Shown here one piece after another: positions 1-7,954 of a stretch of 64,000 nucleotides of DNA. Where the stretch lies: positions 270,213-334,212 of the forward strand of contig NZ_KE387240.1 of the NCBI RefSeq assembly GCF_000430765.1, written 5' to 3'. Each line of letters begins with the position of its first letter. Position 1 is the first letter of the stretch. The translations under genes and the position numbers were made by a program. The DNA comes from Peribacillus kribbensis DSM 17871. Lineage in GTDB: Bacteria; Bacillota; Bacilli; Bacillales; DSM-1321. The notes under the pieces were generated by a model. That model was not told the origin of the DNA. It did no database searches and saw only the letters and a program-made list of their open reading frames with translations.

Positions 1-92
1 TCTCTGCCTTCCTGTCCAGTAACAAGATTTCTATAAATTTTGCTCTACATTCTGCCCCTAATGAAAATAGTTTGGAAGGCACCGCTTTCCGC
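1..92 (-). ncRNA. Truncated copy of the dispersed structured element found in tandem near 44 kb
   Basis: Read on the minus strand, this stretch begins GCGGAAAGCGGTGCCTTC at 92-75. That is identical over 18 nt to the start of the tandem element at 43875. It continues through a divergent stretch to CTTGTTA and then GAAGGCAGAGA at the window edge, also as in unit 1. The arms TGCCTTCC and GGAAGGCA can pair, as the equivalent arms do in the tandem units. The right-hand half of the element lies outside the window. It begins 8 nt after the stop of the gene at 101-391. The identity is seen directly; its function is unknown. Confidence 0.72.
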
Positions 93-100
93 TTTTTAAT

Positions 101-391
101 TTATAAAAACGCTTTTTGTGGTTTGATATATCTTCTGATTTCTACCAGGAGCATTTTTATGATAGACTCAGGGAGGCTGATGGCTGATAGGTCTTCTGGG
201 AGGGGATAGATGCCGAATTGGTTGAATTTTACCCGGATTTCACCGCTCCATAGAAGAGTTTTGTTTTGTGTGTAGACGGATGTTGTGACAGCTGCCATTT
301 TTTCTTCTGAATTTTTTTGAGAAGCTGTTACGGAAGCTACGAAAAAGTCAAAGAGATACGTATTTTTTTTCCAGGTGGAGGAGACCTTCAT
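101..391 (-). CDS. Small protein of unknown function, 96 aa
   Basis: I do not recognise this protein. The start at 391 is chosen because AAGGAAG sits at normal distance upstream and a promoter-like pair lies further up; the open frame extends further but without a ribosome site. The protein is soluble-looking, with no signal peptide or membrane segment. It has a mixed N-terminal half containing an FDFFVASVTAS stretch and a basic, aliphatic C-terminal half ending PQKAFL. It is divergent from dapF and is followed within 10 nt by the structured element at 1-92. Confidence 0.6.
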   Translation of the reverse strand: MKVSSTWKKNTYLFDFFVASVTASQKNSEEKMAAVTTSVYTQNKTLLWSGEIRVKFNQFGIYPLPEDLSAISLPESIIKMLLVEIRRYIKPQKAFL

Positions 392-427
392 TGTAACACT
401 TCCTTTTCGCCGGGACGTTTTTCTTTT

Positions 428-456
428 ATAATAGTATTCTATAAACAACAAGTAAA
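428..456 (-). promoter_or_regulatory. Putative sigma-A promoter of the 96-aa gene
   Basis: On the minus strand TTTACT (456-451) and TATTAT (433-428) are separated by 17 nt, about 40 nt upstream of the start codon at 391. Match and spacing are seen; use is inferred. Confidence 0.45.
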
Positions 457-500
457 CGATGATGCTTTTGAATAGATGATGATGCAGGGAGAGAATGAAT

Positions 501-1490
501 ATGATTATTGAGATGTTGAAATGCCATGGGTCGGGCAATGATTTTATTTTGATTGATGAAATGGGGCAGGGGCTTCCTTTTTCAGACCAGGAACGAGCGG
601 AAATGGCATTGGCATTATGTGCGCGGGACAGCGAGGCAGGTGCTGACGGAATATTATTTGTGCAGAAAAGCCAACATGCCGATGCAAAAATGCGGGTTTT
701 CAATGCTGATGGATCAGAGGCTTCCATGTGCGGGAACGGACTTCGATGTGTAGCAAGGTATGCCTGCGAAAAGCTTGGCCGCAGCCAATTAGTCATCGAA
801 ACGATGAAGGCGGATCTGGAAGTTGAAAGAGCAGAGGATGTATTCGAGGGAATTCCGACCTATAAAGTTGAAATCTCCCCGGTTTCTTTTCAGCTGAAGG
901 ACCTTCCGATGCAGCTGGAACAGGATGTGCTGCTTAATGAAAAGATTCCGGATTATGATACTGATCTGGAATTCACCGCGGTGGCTGTGCCCAATCCCCA
1001 TCTAATTGCGATGGTTGACCAAAAAGTGCTTCAATCAGATCTTCAGGAGGAATTATCAATCGGTTTTAATAAACCAAATGATCTGTTCCCTGATGGAGTT
1101 AATGTCAGCTTTGTCAGACTCCTTGAGAAAAATCATATTTTTGTAAGAACCTTTGAGAGAGGTGTTGGCTTTACGAATGCATGCGGTACCGCTATGTCAG
1201 CATCAAGCCTGGTCACCTGCCTATATGCAGGAAATGAACCTGAGAAGGAAATTTCCGTCTATAATAACGGCGGGAAAGTAAAATGTGCTGTCCACCAGTC
1301 GGAAGGTGAGACAAAAATAGATTTGATCGGTAACGCGACCTATGAATATCAAGCAGTTATCCATTTGGAAAACGATGATTTCCAGAAATTTTCCTTGAAA
1401 GATAAAACAGAGTTTACAGCTGAAGCGGAAAATTACTTACAGCTTCAGGATTCGGTTGTCCAGTATTTGAATACATTTAATGAACTATAA
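501..1490 (+). CDS. dapF: Diaminopimelate epimerase, long form (329 aa)
   Basis: DapF interconverts LL- and meso-diaminopimelate for lysine and peptidoglycan synthesis in the cytosol. Both catalytic cysteines are visible, in MCGNGLRC and in NACGTAMSA, as is the N-terminal KCHGSGNDF signature. The protein is about 45 residues longer than the common 284-aa Bacillus form. It has GFTNACGTAMSA where most DapF proteins have GETxACGTGA, so it belongs to a distinct long subfamily. The start at 501 is preferred over the in-frame ATG at 495 because GGGAGAG (487-493) lies 7 nt before 501 but only 1 nt before 495. It is a single-gene unit ending in a terminator. Confidence 0.9.
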   Translation: MIIEMLKCHGSGNDFILIDEMGQGLPFSDQERAEMALALCARDSEAGADGILFVQKSQHADAKMRVFNADGSEASMCGNGLRCVARYACEKLGRSQLVIETMKADLEVERAEDVFEGIPTYKVEISPVSFQLKDLPMQLEQDVLLNEKIPDYDTDLEFTAVAVPNPHLIAMVDQKVLQSDLQEELSIGFNKPNDLFPDGVNVSFVRLLEKNHIFVRTFERGVGFTNACGTAMSASSLVTCLYAGNEPEKEISVYNNGGKVKCAVHQSEGETKIDLIGNATYEYQAVIHLENDDFQKFSLKDKTEFTAEAENYLQLQDSVVQYLNTFNEL

Positions 1491-1497
1491 TAAATGA

Positions 1498-1535
1498 AAG
1501 GAGCCCGGGTTTTATGTTCGGGCTCCTTGTTTTTA
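1498..1535 (+). terminator. Rho-independent terminator after dapF
   Basis: Perfect arms AAGGAGCCCG and CGGGCTCCTT with an 11-nt loop, followed by GTTTTTAT, begin 8 nt after the dapF stop. Confidence 0.9.
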
Positions 1536-1554
1536 TAGACATGAGGTTCTCTAT

Positions 1555-1619
1555 TCGGACAGCTTTCCGGGATACAAGAAAGAAGCTGTCCGAAAGCAGT
1601 ACCCAATCGGACAGCTTTC
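1555..1619. repeat. Short motif TCGGACAGCTTTC twice direct, once inverted
   Basis: TCGGACAGCTTTC occurs at 1555-1567 and 1607-1619. The inverted form GAAGCTGTCCGAA occurs between them at 1582-1594. The direct copies are 52 nt apart in the spacer between convergent dapF and ligD. Either direct copy can form a hairpin with the central inverted copy, but there is no T-tract. Function is unknown. Confidence 0.6.
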
Positions 1620-1688
1620 GAACATGCCATACTCTGAGGATTCCTATTTAAATGACCGGGTCCATTTCATACCCTGACAAATCGAAGG

Positions 1689-3533
1689 CTATATCTTCCC
1701 GCCTTGTTTTAAATAGTCGATAATCTGTTTAAATGGCTGTTTTTCTCTGATACCTTCATATTCCTTGAACGGACAGCCGGAATCCCGGATCCTGCCGGGT
1801 ACTGTTTTAATGGTAAAGTCCTTAAGGCTGAGTTTGTCATTTACTTCCTCCCAGAATAGAGGGGTGGCAGCACCGCCAAAGCTGTTTGCCCTGGCCGAAT
1901 AGGGGGTGATAATGGTTTTTCCCCGGGCATGCTGGACGAAATCCAGATAAAGCCTGGACTCTCTTTGTTTGATCATTCGTTCGGTTGTAAATTCATCCGG
2001 ATACAGGCGGGTCAGCATACTTCCTAAAAAGTCGGTAAAGAGTCTGGTGTCTTTATAGGTGAAAGTGTTCTTCGGCAAAGGCAGGTGCAGCTGCAGACCT
2101 CTGTTTCCTGAAGTTTTAATCAGCGAAAATAGACGGAGTGAATCCGTTATTTTCTTTATTTCAAGTGCGGCTTTTACTGCCAATGGAAACTGGCCGGGAG
2201 AAGGCGGATCTAAATCCAGTACCAGGTCATCCGGATTGGCCCTTCCAGCTTCCTGGAAGGGCGTATGAAATTCTATGGATGCCATGTTGCCGAGCCACAA
2301 TAGCGTATCAAGGCGGCTGCAAATGATATAATTAATATCCTCCATAGTCACCGTCTCAACAAAGGAAGGGGCATAGTCAGGACAGTTTTTCTGAAAGAAA
2401 CGTTCACCTTCTATGCCATCAGGATAGCGGATGACGGTCATGGCCTTCCTTTTGCAAAAAAATAGCAGATGTGCTGAAACCTCCTGCAGATAATTCAAAT
2501 ACTCAATCTTTGAAACCGTCATCTCCTTTGAATTCCACAGAAGCTTTCCTGGATTGGAAATTTTTATTTTGTCAGGAAACACATTGGAATGTTCAACAAA
2601 AGCCTGCCAGGTGCACTCTTCAGGATGCGTCTGAAGCAGGAAAGTGTCAAAGTGAGGCTCCCTCAGTTCGTTTTCATATAAATGAAGATATTTCACTGCC
2701 ACACAAATGGAGGGAGACAAATAATAAAAATCTTGATCCTCCTTTGTGTAATTATTTTTGATGATGGATATTAGGGTTTGCTTTTCCTCTTTAGTAAACC
2801 CATCCTTCACCGATCCGATCGATATCACTGACGAATCTTTATATAATCCCAATGTGAAATACTGATTGGCCTTATGAAAAGAAAGAATAAAGCAATGCAC
2901 CGTTTTTTTATTCTTGATTTTGACCCACTGCGGATTTCTTTTGGCAGGCAGATATCTGCTGTCTCGATGTTTGGCAATGAGACCTTCCCCGTTATGCAGG
3001 ATGATGTTTTCCCAAAGATCTGCAGATTTTTGGCGGGCTGGAACCAGCTGAATGACTTCCTCAAGAAGCGGATCGGGCGAGAGAGGCCAGCCAAGAGTCT
3101 GGAAAAGTGAGTCAAGCATTTTCTTTCTTTCCAAAAAAGAAACGGTGAGCAGGCTTTTCCCTTTATTGAGGAGAATATCAAAAGCCAATAAACGGCATGG
3201 GGAGCTTTGGGCTTGTTTTTCAATCTTTGGATTCGTTCTAAGCCTTCCTCTCAGCTGGATGGCTTTGAAGTCACTTTTCATTTCATTCTCCAGCCAGACA
3301 AGTTCTCCATCAAGAGTCAAAGGAAGGAAGGGATGAAGCGCTCCCCTGTGATTCTCAATAAAACGAACCAGTTCTGGAAACTGTGATTCCAGGGCTTTTC
3401 CGTTCCGGCTGGTTAGGGTAATGCCTGTTTCCGTTATATCCATGAGGGCCCTAAATCCGTCATACTTCACTTCATAATACCATTCCGGACCGCGTGGGAT
3501 TTCCGTACCGGGAGTAATTAGCATGGGTTTCAT
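1689..3533 (-). CDS. ligD: ATP-dependent DNA ligase/polymerase LigD (614 aa)
   Basis: LigD seals and fills double-strand breaks with Ku in bacterial end joining, acting on spore and stationary-phase DNA. The ligase domain is N-terminal (about 1-300): nucleotidyl lysine K23 in EVKYDGFR, EGLIAK near 184-189 and WVKIK at 203-207. The primase-like polymerase domain follows (about 325-614), with the metal-binding pair D440 and D442 in DLVLDLDPP. No phosphoesterase domain is present. The ligase-then-polymerase order and length match the Bacillus YkoU type. It is divergent from ku with 132 bp between starts, a shared control region. No clear terminator was found. Confidence 0.95.
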   Translation of the reverse strand: MKPMLITPGTEIPRGPEWYYEVKYDGFRALMDITETGITLTSRNGKALESQFPELVRFIENHRGALHPFLPLTLDGELVWLENEMKSDFKAIQLRGRLRTNPKIEKQAQSSPCRLLAFDILLNKGKSLLTVSFLERKKMLDSLFQTLGWPLSPDPLLEEVIQLVPARQKSADLWENIILHNGEGLIAKHRDSRYLPAKRNPQWVKIKNKKTVHCFILSFHKANQYFTLGLYKDSSVISIGSVKDGFTKEEKQTLISIIKNNYTKEDQDFYYLSPSICVAVKYLHLYENELREPHFDTFLLQTHPEECTWQAFVEHSNVFPDKIKISNPGKLLWNSKEMTVSKIEYLNYLQEVSAHLLFFCKRKAMTVIRYPDGIEGERFFQKNCPDYAPSFVETVTMEDINYIICSRLDTLLWLGNMASIEFHTPFQEAGRANPDDLVLDLDPPSPGQFPLAVKAALEIKKITDSLRLFSLIKTSGNRGLQLHLPLPKNTFTYKDTRLFTDFLGSMLTRLYPDEFTTERMIKQRESRLYLDFVQHARGKTIITPYSARANSFGGAATPLFWEEVNDKLSLKDFTIKTVPGRIRDSGCPFKEYEGIREKQPFKQIIDYLKQGGKI

Positions 3534-3665
3534 CAGATTCTTCCTTTCTTGGAATATTTCCTTTATCGCCTGCTTTTATGGTTTCCCAAAAACAAAAAAA
3601 TTTTCTTGCATGCATGATAAAAACGAGGTTGTACACATTAATAACTAAAAAATGCAGGTGAAGAT

Positions 3666-4505
3666 ATGCACACAATTTGGAAAGGAAGCATAAGCTTTGG
3701 ACTGGTGAACATCCCAATCAGACTTCACTCCGCTACGGAGGATAAAGATATTTCACTTCGTACCCTTCATAAAGAGTGCCATACACCCATCAAGTATGAA
3801 AAAGTCTGTCCGGTCTGCAATAAATCATTGGATAAGGATGAGCTTGTCAAGGCTTTTGAGTATACAAAGGGAAAGTTCGTAGTGCTCGAGGATTCAGAAC
3901 TCGAGGAGTTAAAAAAGGTAAATGAAGCCAGGGCAGTGGAGATTGTTGATTTTGTGAAAATAGAGGAAATCGATCCGATTTATTTTCTTAAAAGTTATTA
4001 TCTATCTCCCAATGAAGGCGGAAGCAAGGCGTATAGCCTGCTGAGAAAGGCCCTAGAGGAATCAAGGAAAGTGGGTATTGCCAAGATTCTGATCCGCTCT
4101 AAAGAGCAGCTTGCGGTAGTGAGGGTATATCAGAACACACTTGTAATGGAAACCATTTATTATCCTGATGAAGTCCGTTCTGCGGGAGATGTTCCCAATG
4201 TGCCTGCAGAGGAGAATATTACACAAAAAGAATTAGATACGGCTGTTATGCTGATCGATCAGCTCACTACTGAATTTGAACCAGGCAAATATCATGATGC
4301 ATATAGGACAGCCCTTATGGAGCTTATAGAGTCGAAGAAAAATGGCAGGACAGTCACTCCAAAGGAAAGAGATGTTCCTGAAACCAATGTGATGGACCTC
4401 ATGGCTGCACTGCAGGCATCCATTGATAATACAAAAGTGGAAACAAAAAAGCCTGCCGCCAAAAAGAAAAGAGCCTCACCGGCAAAAGAGAAGAAAAAAG
4501 CTTAA
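3666..4505 (+). CDS. ku: Ku DNA end-binding protein (279 aa)
   Basis: Ku binds double-strand DNA ends as a homodimer and recruits LigD. The protein begins MHTIWKGSISFGLVNIPI, the family signature, and runs through the beta-barrel core with CHTPIKYEKVCPVC. It ends in a lysine- and alanine-rich tail (about 255-279) typical of bacterial Ku and linked to DNA mobility and ligase stimulation. AGGTGAAG precedes the start. In B. subtilis the orthologous pair is expressed in the forespore from sigma-G; a weak -10-like CATTAATA lies near 3637 here, but I cannot assign the promoter with confidence. Confidence 0.95.
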   Translation: MHTIWKGSISFGLVNIPIRLHSATEDKDISLRTLHKECHTPIKYEKVCPVCNKSLDKDELVKAFEYTKGKFVVLEDSELEELKKVNEARAVEIVDFVKIEEIDPIYFLKSYYLSPNEGGSKAYSLLRKALEESRKVGIAKILIRSKEQLAVVRVYQNTLVMETIYYPDEVRSAGDVPNVPAEENITQKELDTAVMLIDQLTTEFEPGKYHDAYRTALMELIESKKNGRTVTPKERDVPETNVMDLMAALQASIDNTKVETKKPAAKKKRASPAKEKKKA

Positions 4506-4510
4506 AATCA

Positions 4511-4545
4511 CACCGCCTGGCTATCAGCCAGGTTTTACTTTTGTT
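4511..4545 (+). terminator. Terminator after ku
   Basis: CCTGG-CTATCAG-CCAGG hairpin (4516-4532, longer with the inner GCT/AGC) followed by TTTTACTTTTG, starting about 10 nt after the ku stop. Confidence 0.8.
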
Positions 4546-4606
4546 AAAAAGGCTATTAAAAAGAACAGGAAACAACTGACTATAGATTTTTTATATTTTA
4601 AATTTA

Positions 4607-4635
4607 TTGACAATTAGTCAATTGGAGGGTATCAT
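4607..4635 (+). promoter_or_regulatory. Sigma-A promoter of the metI leader
   Basis: Consensus TTGACA (4607-4612) and TATCAT (4630-4635) are 17 nt apart, placing the start of transcription near 4642, just upstream of the S-box. Confidence 0.8.
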
Positions 4636-4665
4636 TTCTTTTATGAATTTAATTTAATAGCTTTA

Positions 4666-4772
4666 CTCTTATCTAGAGCGGTGGAGGGACTGGCCCGATG
4701 AAACCCGGCAACCATCAAGCAATGCTTGAACGGTGCTAATGCCAGTAAATCGTAAAATTTAAACGATGAGAG
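4666..4772 (+). ncRNA. SAM-I (S-box) riboswitch of metI
   Basis: The aptamer has the class core GAGGGACTGGCCCGATGAAACC, split across AGAGCGGTGGAGGGACTGG and CCCGGCAACC, then GGTGCTAATGCCAG. It closes with P1 pairing of CTCTTATC (4666-4673) and GATGAGAG (4765-4772). Binding of S-adenosylmethionine favours the following terminator, so metI is expressed when SAM is low. Class and mechanism are established; control of metI follows from position. Confidence 0.96.
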
Positions 4773-4786
4773 ATTAATGCTTGTAC

Positions 4787-4825
4787 AAAAGCGTTCTTCT
4801 CTTTCGGAAGGACGCTTTTTATTTT
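4787..4825 (+). terminator. Riboswitch expression-platform terminator
   Basis: AAAAGCGTTCTTC pairs with GAAGGACGCTTTT around a CTCTTTCG loop, followed by a T-rich tail. It sits between the aptamer and the metI start. Confidence 0.88.
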
Positions 4826-4867
4826 GGAGCAGACAGCCAGAACTATGTAAAGTGAGGACGATGAAGG

Positions 4868-6004
4868 ATGAAAATTGATACGTTATTAGTAAGAGCAGGG
4901 ATACAAAGGGATCCGGCAACAGGCTCAATCAGTACTCCAATCTATCAGAGTGCAACTTTTGCCCACCCGGAGCTTGGGAAAAGCACAGGCTATGATTACT
5001 CCAGGACAGCAAATCCTACCAGGGCCGCTCTTGAAGAAGCGATAGCAGTGCTGGAAAAGGGACATAAGGGATTCGCCTTTTCTTCCGGAATGGCGGCCAT
5101 TACGACATTGCTTTTTTTATTTAAGCCCGGTGATCATTTAATTGTTTCTGATGATCTTTATGGGGGTACATACCGTCTCCTCGAGGAAGTGTTTGGTCAT
5201 TATGGAATCACAGCATCTTACACGGATACCTCTTCTGTCGAAAATGTCAGAAACTCGATCACAAGCCGGACAAAGGCTTTGTTTATTGAAACTCCGACTA
5301 ATCCGCTGATGAAAGTGACGGATTTGGAACTAATGATCGGAACAGCAAAAGAACATGGCTTGTTGACAATCGTGGACAATACGTTTATGACGCCGTATTT
5401 ACAGCAGCCGATTGCATACGGAGCTGATATCGTGATGCACAGTGCCACTAAATATCTCGGCGGCCATAATGATTCGGTGGCCGGATTGGTCGTTACCGCA
5501 TCGGAAGAACTGTCCGAAAAGGTGCTGAAGCTGCAGAATGGAGCAGGAGCGATCCTGGGTCCCCAGGATTCATGGCTGATTTTGCGGGGGATGAAAACCC
5601 TTGGCGTCCGCTTGGAAAGACAGCAGGAAAATGCAGGGAGACTTGCCGAATGGCTAAAAGATCATCCTGCCATTCAGCATGTTTATTATCCAGGGCTCAA
5701 CGACCACCCGGAGTATGAAATATCCTCAAGGCAGGCAAGAGGATTTGGGGCGATGCTTTCCTTTACAGTCAAAGAAAAGGAAACAGTTCCTGCTATTCTA
5801 AAAAACCTGAAGATTATCAGCTTCGCGGAGAGCCTTGGAGGAGTAGAAAGCCTAATTACATATCCGTATACCCAGACACATGCCGATATTCCCGAGGAAA
5901 TCAGACAGTCAAGAGGCGTAACCGATAAACTGTTAAGGCTTTCTGTAGGAATTGAAAATATTGAAGATCTTCTGGAAGATTTGAAGAGTGTGCTTCCTTC
6001 TTAA
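4868..6004 (+). CDS. metI: Cystathionine gamma-synthase / O-acetylhomoserine thiolyase (378 aa)
   Basis: This is a PLP-dependent trans-sulfuration enzyme that condenses an O-acylated homoserine with cysteine, or with sulfide, on the route to methionine. The fold-type I signature is visible: YDYSRTANPTR near the N-terminus, SSGMAAI, and the PLP lysine in HSATKYLGGH. It lies directly behind the S-box, as B. subtilis metI does, but no metC partner follows. Instead a terminator comes 20 nt after the stop. Substrate preference within the Cys/Met metabolism family cannot be read from sequence alone; the metI call rests on the riboswitch and resemblance. Confidence 0.9.
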   Translation: MKIDTLLVRAGIQRDPATGSISTPIYQSATFAHPELGKSTGYDYSRTANPTRAALEEAIAVLEKGHKGFAFSSGMAAITTLLFLFKPGDHLIVSDDLYGGTYRLLEEVFGHYGITASYTDTSSVENVRNSITSRTKALFIETPTNPLMKVTDLELMIGTAKEHGLLTIVDNTFMTPYLQQPIAYGADIVMHSATKYLGGHNDSVAGLVVTASEELSEKVLKLQNGAGAILGPQDSWLILRGMKTLGVRLERQQENAGRLAEWLKDHPAIQHVYYPGLNDHPEYEISSRQARGFGAMLSFTVKEKETVPAILKNLKIISFAESLGGVESLITYPYTQTHADIPEEIRQSRGVTDKLLRLSVGIENIEDLLEDLKSVLPS

Positions 6005-6025
6005 GCGCAGGGCTTCTCTGAAAAG

Positions 6026-6061
6026 TGGAAGGCTGTCTACTGAGACTGCCTTCCATTCCTT
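6026..6061 (+). terminator. Terminator after metI
   Basis: Perfect arms TGGAAGGC (6026-6033) and GCCTTCCA (6048-6055), then TTCCTTTTG. Confidence 0.75.
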
Positions 6062-6159
6062 TTGTTGGGGCGGGAATCTGAAGTACAGGTATATAATGGC
6101 ATAAAAAAGGCCCCCCCTGACTGGGAAGGCGACTTAAAAAGGACTGCCTAGGTTGAACT

Positions 6160-6196
6160 ACATATAGATCAAATATAAAAAAATCAGTCTATATGT
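6160..6196. repeat. Inverted repeat in the metI-downstream spacer
   Basis: ACATATAGA (6160-6168) and TCTATATGT (6188-6196) are perfect 9-nt arms around an AT-rich 19-nt loop. It could be a weak bidirectional terminator or an operator. The rest of 6062-6282 shows no gene. Confidence 0.4.
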
Positions 6197-6282
6197 GGTG
6201 ATATGATTCTAGCATATTATTTCGTTGTATACAATAGCTTTTATAGGAATGAGCTGGAAAAAGACGTATTTCGCTGATTCAG

Positions 6283-6861
6283 TTACCTGCAGAATGCTTT
6301 TTTAATGTTCTTCCTTTTCGATCGATAAGACAGCTTTCTGTCCGCAAACTGTTCAGAAGAGATAAATTCGTGAACATCTCTATCAATATTATTGGCTGCC
6401 ATCTTTGTTTGCTTTCTTCCTGCTGTTAAAGAAGTTTTGATAATGATGGTTTGAGCGTTTTGTACATATTCTGCTTTTTCTACTTTCCACTCTTTCTTTT
6501 GGGTTAATCCAGAATTCAGCGCATTCAAGATCCTTTCATTCACAATCTCTTCATTGGTCACTTTCCTAATATGAACTTCTCCGCCTGGAAACACCTTTAT
6601 TTTTAGATCCTTTTTATTTATCGAAGCAAGGATTCTTTTTGAATCATTTCTTATTTTTACAGAATCGGAGTGTTTCGCAGAATAGATCTTCAAGATTTTT
6701 TCCGTAAGATCAGCTTCCACTCCGGTTACAGCTAGTCCGGCTATGGGATCAGCGGTATTTAAGAAACAATCCAAAATATTTTCCTCTGGAGAGGGAACGA
6801 TCAGGATATGGATTACCCAGTCTTCAGCACAAGCCGGTACAGTCTGGAAATACAGGCTCAT
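6283..6861 (-). CDS. Unrecognised ORF, possibly truncated at its 5' end (192 aa)
   Basis: I do not recognise the product. The C-terminal two thirds look coding: a charged alpha/beta stretch with LKIKVFPGGEVHIRKVT, then a basic tail. No ribosome binding site precedes the ATG at 6861, and the frame stays open to about 6925 without a better start. The first 40 residues overlap a plus-strand ORF (6743-7042) that also looks coding. A deletion that removed the 5' ends of two divergent genes would explain this; so would chance overlap of one real gene. Confidence 0.4.
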   Translation of the reverse strand: MSLYFQTVPACAEDWVIHILIVPSPEENILDCFLNTADPIAGLAVTGVEADLTEKILKIYSAKHSDSVKIRNDSKRILASINKKDLKIKVFPGGEVHIRKVTNEEIVNERILNALNSGLTQKKEWKVEKAEYVQNAQTIIIKTSLTAGRKQTKMAANNIDRDVHEFISSEQFADRKLSYRSKRKNIKKAFCR

Positions 6862-7042
6862 GGAGGATGATCCTGTTTCCGATGATTGTATTGCCTCATT
6901 TAAGCTGCCGAACTCTCCGGGTACTTATGAGGTAATATATAACATCAGCAGCTTTATTGACGGACCGGACAGGAAGGCTGAACTTTATCTAGAGAAGCTT
7001 AGTGGTTCTGCCTCCAGTGTTTCAACAAAGTGGTGGAATTAA
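6743..7042 (+). pseudogene. Possible 3' fragment of a secreted or beta-rich protein
   Basis: The last 80 codons read like a beta-sandwich domain (GTYEVIYNISSFIDG, then KAELYLEKLSG) ending STKWWN. The ATG at 6743 has no ribosome site and lies inside the opposite-strand ORF. I treat it as a likely gene remnant rather than a working gene. No family is recognised. Confidence 0.3.
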
Positions 7043-7201
7043 TCCAACTTAAGGATGGCTCCTATACTTGGTATGAGGGGCCTTTTTTGATAGACTCTTT
7101 TTTCATAGTTAAATTCCTGCTTGTAAACTGTCAGGGTCCCCGTGTACCTGAAAGGGCTGGTTGGTGTATGATGGGACTAGTAAAAAAATGGAGGGGAAGG
7201 A

Positions 7202-7858
7202 ATGGAAATAGGGACAATTTCTTCACTTAATATAGGAAGACCGGAATTAAGAAAGTATAACAATATGGTCATGAATACAGCCATAGCAAAAAAGCCTGCT
7301 CCTTCTGCCGAGCTTGGATACGATGGCTTTAACGGGGACGGCGTGGCAAATCTAAAATTTCATGGCGGCCCGGATCGTGCCGTATGCTTTTATCCGCTGG
7401 AGCATTATTCGTTTTGGGAAAAAGAATTTGATAAAGAATTAGATGTCCCGGCCTTTGGGGAAAACATTACAGTGGAAAATATGCTGGAAAAGGATGTGTT
7501 TATAGGTGACATATTTTCACTGGGGCAGGCGGTGGTCCAGATTACACAGGGAAGAATTCCTTGTGCCACCATCTCCATGCAGAACAATGTTCCCTTATTG
7601 TTAAAGAGAATATTGGATACAGGATATACAGGATACTTCGCCAGGGTGCTTCGCCCGGGGGCTGTAGGCGGGGTTTCCACGATCAAGCTGATAGAGCGCA
7701 GGCAGGAGGAGATCACCATCCTGTATGCAAATAGGGTCATGCTTCAAAATATCGATGGAAGAAAAGGGACTGAAGCTATCCTGTCAGCAGAAGGACTAGC
7801 GGAGGATTGGAAAAAAAGGCTTACGGCCAGACTTAAAAAAGAAGGGGAACACTTGTGA
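7202..7858 (+). CDS. MOSC domain protein, YiiM type (218 aa)
   Basis: MOSC domains bind sulfur-carrying molybdenum-cofactor ligands; the YiiM group is linked to reduction of N-hydroxylated compounds. Visible signatures are KFHGGPDRAVCFYPLEHY, PAFGENITVEN, the conserved cysteine in GRIPCATIS and a C-terminal GYFARVLRPG. A strong GGAGGGGAAGG lies just before the start. It stands alone between the remnant region and yunB, with no molybdenum genes nearby. Confidence 0.88.
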   Translation: MEIGTISSLNIGRPELRKYNNMVMNTAIAKKPAPSAELGYDGFNGDGVANLKFHGGPDRAVCFYPLEHYSFWEKEFDKELDVPAFGENITVENMLEKDVFIGDIFSLGQAVVQITQGRIPCATISMQNNVPLLLKRILDTGYTGYFARVLRPGAVGGVSTIKLIERRQEEITILYANRVMLQNIDGRKGTEAILSAEGLAEDWKKRLTARLKKEGEHL

Positions 7859-7954
7859 TCGTTCCTTTGTGGTTTTGATTTGAATTTATGCTTCCTTTAT
7901 CTATAATACTGCTGTCCTTATCAGCATAATTATAGTGGAAAGGAGGTTTTTTGT

